The translations under genes and the position numbers were made by a program. From a virus, in the IMG/VR virus record IMGVR_UViG_3300009034_000007, positions 1 through 64,000 of that record: 64,000 bases of DNA, one strand, 5' to 3'. The notes under the pieces were generated by a model that saw only the letters and a program-made list of their open reading frames with translations, was not told the DNA's origin and made no database searches. This document shows, piece after piece, positions 59,969-64,000 of this stretch (positions are counted from its first letter, which is position 1; each line of letters opens with the position of its first letter).

Positions 59969-60849
59969 TGGCCGATGATTTCATAACAGATTTAATGTTG
60001 CTAAGTAAAAACGCAACCAAATTAGCACGAAAATTGGGGGAGTTTGAAGGAACACCAGATGCATTTGCCGCTAAAGTTTTAAAAGGCATAGAAGTTGAGG
60101 GGCAAGCGATAATCCAAGGTCATATTACCGAAGCATTATTGTTAGCTAAGGAATATGCTATACCCGAATTTGAAGAACCTTTACGTATGGCTTTCGCTAA
60201 ACCAGACATACTTATAACCAAGCGTGCGGGTATTAAGATTGACGCTGTGAAGAAGGTGGGAAGTTGGGCTGAGTTAGGAGCTGGCATTAAAGCGGCCAGA
60301 TTAGCTCTTGGAATTACAGGTAGGCTTAGTGCAAAAAAGGCATCTGATTTTTGGCGGGAACGTATTTATCGTCCTGCAAGAGAGGGTTTACAACGCCCTA
60401 GAGTATTCAAAAAGCTTTCCAAATGGAGTTATTATAAAGGATATAAAGGTAGGAGAACTCAATCAACATTTGATTATCGAACATACGGTATCAAAAAATA
60501 TTATGAAACTATTCGTACTCGATTGAGAATGTGGCATGGAAAAGCTCCTTATTGGCTTTGGATAGAACATGGAAACCATAGTGGGGAAGGAGGTACATCA
60601 TACCCTGCTTGTGGTCCTACAAATTTTGTGGCACGTGCTGAGGTAAGCTTAAATAGACTTTATGAGCAGAAAATGTTTGCTCTAATAGAACAATTTACAG
60701 AAGCGGTAGGCGAAGAAATAAAAGCATTTTTACAGAATCCACAAGGTTATGAACCAGGAACATACCTTGCTGACTTCGAGTACTTAGGTACTCGCTTCCA
60801 GATATCAGCAGGTAAACAAGGAGAAATAAGCGTAACGAAAGTATCCTAA
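59968..60849 (+). CDS. Tail completion protein-like, 293 aa
   Basis: Position and basic middle region (with YKGYKGRRTQ and a WHGKAPYWLWIEHG segment) resemble HK97-gp10-type tail completion proteins, although it is longer than the usual 130-170 residues. The N-terminal half is helical. Starts at the stop of the preceding gene (TAATG). Confidence 0.6.
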   Translation: MADDFITDLMLLSKNATKLARKLGEFEGTPDAFAAKVLKGIEVEGQAIIQGHITEALLLAKEYAIPEFEEPLRMAFAKPDILITKRAGIKIDAVKKVGSWAELGAGIKAARLALGITGRLSAKKASDFWRERIYRPAREGLQRPRVFKKLSKWSYYKGYKGRRTQSTFDYRTYGIKKYYETIRTRLRMWHGKAPYWLWIEHGNHSGEGGTSYPACGPTNFVARAEVSLNRLYEQKMFALIEQFTEAVGEEIKAFLQNPQGYEPGTYLADFEYLGTRFQISAGKQGEISVTKVS

Positions 60850-60859
60850 AGGGGATAAT

Positions 60860-61309
60860 ATGCATTTACTAAGAAAACAAGATCGAAGTATATTTTACTG
60901 GTTATTGGATTTGTTTAGTGCATATCCCTCAGTTAATGTAGTAGATGGGTTTCCCGACGAAGATATGACACTTCCTACTCTTTCCGTAGAAACTCAAGAC
61001 ATATATCCTTATCCTCTTGAGTTAGGAAATAGATTAGGGGTAAATGATCGTTACTGGACTATTGATATTTTTGCTCTGAATAAAGACATGCGAGATGAAT
61101 TTGCATATCTAATTATGACTCAAATGCAATATACTATTCCAGTGTATGATTATGATGAGGGTTTTCCACCTCATGTGTCTCCGACACATATAGGGACACT
61201 TCATTGTGAAAACATTAATATGTCTCCGATTAGAGTCTTTGGATCAATGCAAGAAAAGCTCTATTGGAGAGCAACAATCTTTTTTAGAACTGACTATCAC
61301 AGTCATTAA
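60860..61309 (+). CDS. Tail terminator-like protein
   Basis: 149 residues between the tail completion and tail tube genes, the place of lambda gpU-type tail terminators. Alpha/beta pattern with an N-terminal helix followed by VNVVDGFPDED and several strands. AAGGGGA precedes the ATG. Confidence 0.65.
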   Translation: MHLLRKQDRSIFYWLLDLFSAYPSVNVVDGFPDEDMTLPTLSVETQDIYPYPLELGNRLGVNDRYWTIDIFALNKDMRDEFAYLIMTQMQYTIPVYDYDEGFPPHVSPTHIGTLHCENINMSPIRVFGSMQEKLYWRATIFFRTDYHSH

Positions 61310-61329
61310 GCTAGGAGGAAAAAGAAATC

Positions 61330-62526
61330 ATGGCGAAGCGATTAGCAATTCCTTCTAAATATGTAGAGCTAGAGATTGTTGGGCCTCTTGGTAGCTATTT
61401 TGCTTCCAGAGTCCAGCGTGTAACAGCTAATGCTGATATGCCAACCAATACGGTTGACGAGTTAGGTAACTCAGATCATGCTGGTACGTCTAAAGATATC
61501 CCGACTGTAACGGTAACGTTTCAGGCAATGGATGTCGGTATTAACCTTATAGCATCCTTAACGGGTGTTAGTCAGGACGCATTTCCAGCCGCAGGGGTGG
61601 AACTGAATACTGAATTAGATAGGGCTATTGATGCCGTCCTCCGAGTTCGGGATGATCAAGTTGCTCAATACGTAAAAGCGTGTCACCTTCGTAGATGCCA
61701 AATTCAGAACTTTACGTTTAACTATTCTGTTGATGGCGATTCTACCGAGGAGTTTACTATCATTGGTTCCGACAAACGTTGGTTTACTAATGACGTAATG
61801 GTTGAGACATTCACTACGGGAACAACTACCTTTGTGATAAGTGAATCCGCTACACAACTTAAGAATGGTGAATGGATTCTGACAGTTGTTTTGGATGAGG
61901 AATACTTGGAAGAAGTAAGTGGTGCTCCTGCTTCTGGTGAATATAGTTTCAACGATGGCACAGACACTATTACAACGAGCGATAGCCGTACAGCTCAACT
62001 TGTAGTCGTTTATCAATCAACGGCTTCGGGTGATGCTTGGTCTGATATTGCCGAATCTGAACAGCCAGCCGCTATTCGCGGTAAAGATGTAGATGTTGAG
62101 ATCGGAGCTAACGATATCCGTCGTGTTCAGTCGATTACCGTCAATGGTACATTCAATCCACAACCCGTTAGGGAAATGGGTACTCGAAAGATCGTTGGTT
62201 ATCAGGGTCAAGTTCTTGAAGTTACTGGTACTGTTACTGTGCTGGATACAGATACCGAGTTAGTAAGATTGTTCACTGGTGCAGAAGTAGGCGACACTGA
62301 GTTTGAGATTGGTGCATGTGCGGCTTCAGGTGTTTCACTTGAAATCACGCTGTTCGATCCTTACGATTGTGCGGCTCCTCTCAATGTGTTGAAGACTGTC
62401 TATCTAGATGAAATCTCAATTACGAGCGAGGGGTATACTTCTAACGTGAACGATAATGCCACACAAACATTTGATTGGAGATCAGATACAGGCTCCATTA
62501 TCATTTATAGTGGTGCAAAGCCCTAA
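61330..62526 (+). CDS. Major tail tube protein
   Basis: 398 residues, beta-rich, with repeated Gly/Thr segments. Its position before the frameshifted chaperone and the hairpin after it fit the tail tube gene. The length exceeds simple tail tube proteins (about 200-250), so an added Ig-like or second tube-like domain is likely. TAGGAGG upstream. Confidence 0.8.
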   Translation: MAKRLAIPSKYVELEIVGPLGSYFASRVQRVTANADMPTNTVDELGNSDHAGTSKDIPTVTVTFQAMDVGINLIASLTGVSQDAFPAAGVELNTELDRAIDAVLRVRDDQVAQYVKACHLRRCQIQNFTFNYSVDGDSTEEFTIIGSDKRWFTNDVMVETFTTGTTTFVISESATQLKNGEWILTVVLDEEYLEEVSGAPASGEYSFNDGTDTITTSDSRTAQLVVVYQSTASGDAWSDIAESEQPAAIRGKDVDVEIGANDIRRVQSITVNGTFNPQPVREMGTRKIVGYQGQVLEVTGTVTVLDTDTELVRLFTGAEVGDTEFEIGACAASGVSLEITLFDPYDCAAPLNVLKTVYLDEISITSEGYTSNVNDNATQTFDWRSDTGSIIIYSGAKP

Positions 62527-62574
62527 TAATAACTAAACAAACTAGCTAGTTTTTGACGAGAAGGATGTAAATAA

Positions 62575-62607
62575 AGGGGTCATACCATGAAATGTGGTGT
62601 GGCCCCT
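62575..62607 (+). terminator. Hairpin after the tail tube gene
   Basis: A 14-bp stem with three G-T wobbles and a GAAAT loop, starting AGGGG and ending CCCCT, followed by ATTTAATTA. It resembles the hairpin after the capsid gene and lies 50 bases after the tail tube stop. It may act as a partial terminator or stabilise the transcript's 3' end. Confidence 0.65.
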
Positions 62608-62629
62608 ATTTAATTATGGAGGGATTACG

Positions 62630-63343
62630 ATGGAAATAGAAAGGAATGATGTTGACCTAAGTTCGTTATTCAAATGGAAAGCTGATGTAAACATCAAAGA
62701 TGACACGGGTGAATCTGTCGCCACTGTGTACATGAGGTTGGTTGGAGATGCTGATATCAACAAAGCCAGAGTTTTTGCCTTGCGGCGAAGCGGGGCTTTA
62801 CGACATCAATTAAGAACGCCTGGAACAAATGAATATGAGGCTTTTGTAGCTCCAATTGATACTATAGAAGACATTCAGAGATTAATAATTGGTATCAAGA
62901 TGTTATTGCTTCCTGAATTGGCAAATAAAGCAAGACAGGACATAGATTTACCGTTGCCAACACCACCAAAATCTGATGCTTCGTTGGAAGAACAGGAAAA
63001 ATACCAAGATGAAATTGATAACTATCCTACAGTTTTCAACGGAATGGTACAGGAAAAAATAACTGATTATTTAGATGCTGAACAACTACGACTGGAAAAA
63101 CTTTCGTTTGAGAAGTTACAAAAGGAATATGTAGAAGCATTGATTGGAAGTACGTGTAATCGAGAAATGCTTCAGGCTTTTCAAGATATGTGTATTTATC
63201 ATGCTACTTTCCAAGATGCAGATTTCACTCAACCAGCATTTAAATCCTTTGAAGACTTTGAAAATGCCTCATTAACTGTGAAGCGACAATTACGTGATGC
63301 TTATTCAGATTTTGAGATTAGTATGGATTCACTAAAAAAATAG
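62630..63343 (+). CDS. Tail-assembly chaperone, upstream frame (G-like)
   Basis: 237 residues from the ATG at 62630, which has GGAGGG seven bases upstream; an earlier frame start lies inside the hairpin and is not credible. The protein is helical and acidic. It lies between the tail tube and the tape measure gene. It ends at the slippery A7 run immediately before its TAG, where part of the ribosomes are expected to shift to -1. Confidence 0.85.
   Translation: MEIERNDVDLSSLFKWKADVNIKDDTGESVATVYMRLVGDADINKARVFALRRSGALRHQLRTPGTNEYEAFVAPIDTIEDIQRLIIGIKMLLLPELANKARQDIDLPLPTPPKSDASLEEQEKYQDEIDNYPTVFNGMVQEKITDYLDAEQLRLEKLSFEKLQKEYVEALIGSTCNREMLQAFQDMCIYHATFQDADFTQPAFKSFEDFENASLTVKRQLRDAYSDFEISMDSLKK
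63334..63340 (+). promoter_or_regulatory. Slippery site for programmed -1 frameshift
   Basis: The heptamer A AAA AAA is in phase with the codons CTA AAA AAA TAG, exactly the X XXY YYZ rule. A candidate stem with arms 63349-63354 (AGCAAC) and 63376-63381 (GTTGCT) begins eight bases downstream. Confidence 0.9.
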
Positions 63344-63633
63344 TCCGTAGCAACGCCGTAGCAAGTGCCTGGGCTGTTGCTGGAGGAGATTGGCACAAGT
63401 TATTTCTTGAGTTTAAAAACTCTTTTGAGCTTCCTTGGCCAATGACTTATTTGGTGAAGAAGCGTCAACAGCTCGATAATCTATTAGAACTACCTAAAGA
63501 AAAGCGACCACCTGATCTAATGATTTGGTGGGGGACACCTGAAGATATAGAAGACTGGTTAGATAAAGTCTACAGTCGCAAACCAAAAGATGATAAAATT
63601 GAATTTATCATTAGAGAAGAGGAAATTGGATAA
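63340..63633 (+). CDS. Tail-assembly chaperone frameshift extension (T-like)
   Basis: In the -1 frame from 63340 the reading is open for 97 residues to the stop at 63631-63633, giving a fused product of about 334 residues with the upstream frame. The first 34 codons have no start or ribosome site of their own, and the frame begins right at the slippery site. The extension has an AWAVAGGDWHK region and an acidic, Pro-rich end. It is expected to bind the tape measure protein. Confidence 0.85.
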   Translation: MVRSNAVASAWAVAGGDWHKLFLEFKNSFELPWPMTYLVKKRQQLDNLLELPKEKRPPDLMIWWGTPEDIEDWLDKVYSRKPKDDKIEFIIREEEIG

Positions 63634-64000
63634 TGGCAGAATTCAGTAAAGGAATTGTAACTACACTTAAAAAAATAAGAGATTTGCTTGAGGATGTTGG
63701 AAGAACATCTAAAACCACAACTGGTGATATGAAAATATTGGCTGAGGCGGCTAATGCGTTATCAAAACACATTGCTATGCAGAGGCCATTAGGACAATAT
63801 TTACGCGCTCTTGCTGAGGTAGGTAAACAATCTACATGGACCTCTCAAGAGCTTGTTAAATTAGCTAAATCTTTGGAGTATTTATATCCACGAGGCGATC
63901 AAGAACGTGGATTACTTATGCTTCGGAAGTATTTTCAAGATATTGGTGGACAAGCTATTTTTACTAGTGATGATATTAATTATCTAAGAACGGCATTTAT
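63633..64000 (+). CDS. Probable tape measure protein, partial
   Basis: Starts at the ATG overlapping the chaperone stop (TAATG) and stays open to the window edge (about 122 residues). The sequence is helical with few glycines, as in the N-terminal part of tape measure proteins, and the position after the frameshifted chaperone is diagnostic. The C-terminal part lies beyond the window. Confidence 0.75.
   Translation, partial: MAEFSKGIVTTLKKIRDLLEDVGRTSKTTTGDMKILAEAANALSKHIAMQRPLGQYLRALAEVGKQSTWTSQELVKLAKSLEYLYPRGDQERGLLMLRKYFQDIGGQAIFTSDDINYLRTAF

Noticed and set aside
62551-62580. TTGACG as -35 of a tail promoter
   Set aside because: No -10 at suitable distance; the region is better explained by the post-gene hairpin.
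63442-63633. Independent 63-codon gene
   Set aside because: It lacks a ribosome site, and the frame is open without interruption back to the slippery site; it is better explained as the frameshift extension.

Overview
The window is part of the genome of a tailed double-stranded DNA phage (Caudoviricetes). It is AT-rich and almost fully coding, and a gene is cut at each end, so the genome exceeds 64 kb. Large terminase, portal, prohead protease/scaffold, major capsid protein, connector proteins, tail tube, a frameshifted tail-assembly chaperone and the start of a probable tape measure gene are in canonical order. This points to a long-tailed phage. No integrase, repressor or recognisable lysis cassette is visible. 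Translation starts use strong Shine-Dalgarno sites, and several promoters match the bacterial housekeeping-sigma consensus exactly. A Pro/Thr-rich membrane-anchored protein at 19290-19835 weakly suggests a Chloroflexota host; this is inference only.

Layout. (1) 1-9469, leftward: an accessory operon containing two different amidoligases, an ATP-grasp ligase, a class II glutamine amidotransferase and a RuvB-like AAA+ ATPase, mixed with unknown and zinc-binding proteins. (2) 9470-10079: a 610-base region without genes. It holds nine 9-bp tandem repeats, a GC-rich inverted repeat, a terminator-like hairpin and a leftward promoter, and is a candidate origin/regulatory region. (3) 10080-30882, leftward: nucleotide metabolism (cytidine deaminase, an RNR-like half protein, a dUTPase-like protein, a dATP/dGTP diphosphohydrolase-N-like protein, HAD nucleotidase), four DNA methyltransferases, RNase H, nucleases, and the replication set (primase, DnaB helicase, SSB, RecA, PolA), plus one tRNA-Trp. 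(4) 30883-31160: a divergent promoter region. (5) 31161-31774, rightward: three small, possibly regulatory genes. (6) 31831-50700: virion fibre/structural genes interleaved with a membrane module (FtsH-like protease, thioredoxin-like protein) and a long glycan-synthesis module. (7) 50700-64000: packaging, head, connector and tail genes, with one glycosyltransferase inserted among the connector genes.

How it works together. Leftward genes appear to be read from consensus -35/-10 promoters, three of them inside upstream genes. The virion genes are preceded by a different, repeated promoter-like element (CCCAT-N17-TATAATTAAG) at 31780 and 54045, which looks like a late promoter class. The glycan module encodes a plausible GDP-4-keto-6-deoxymannose to GDP-perosamine route with methyltransferases, a sulfotransferase-like protein, a LicD-like protein and glycosyltransferases. 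It could decorate the virion or remodel the host surface. The amidoligase cluster and the phage-borne FtsH module are the least understood and most interesting parts.
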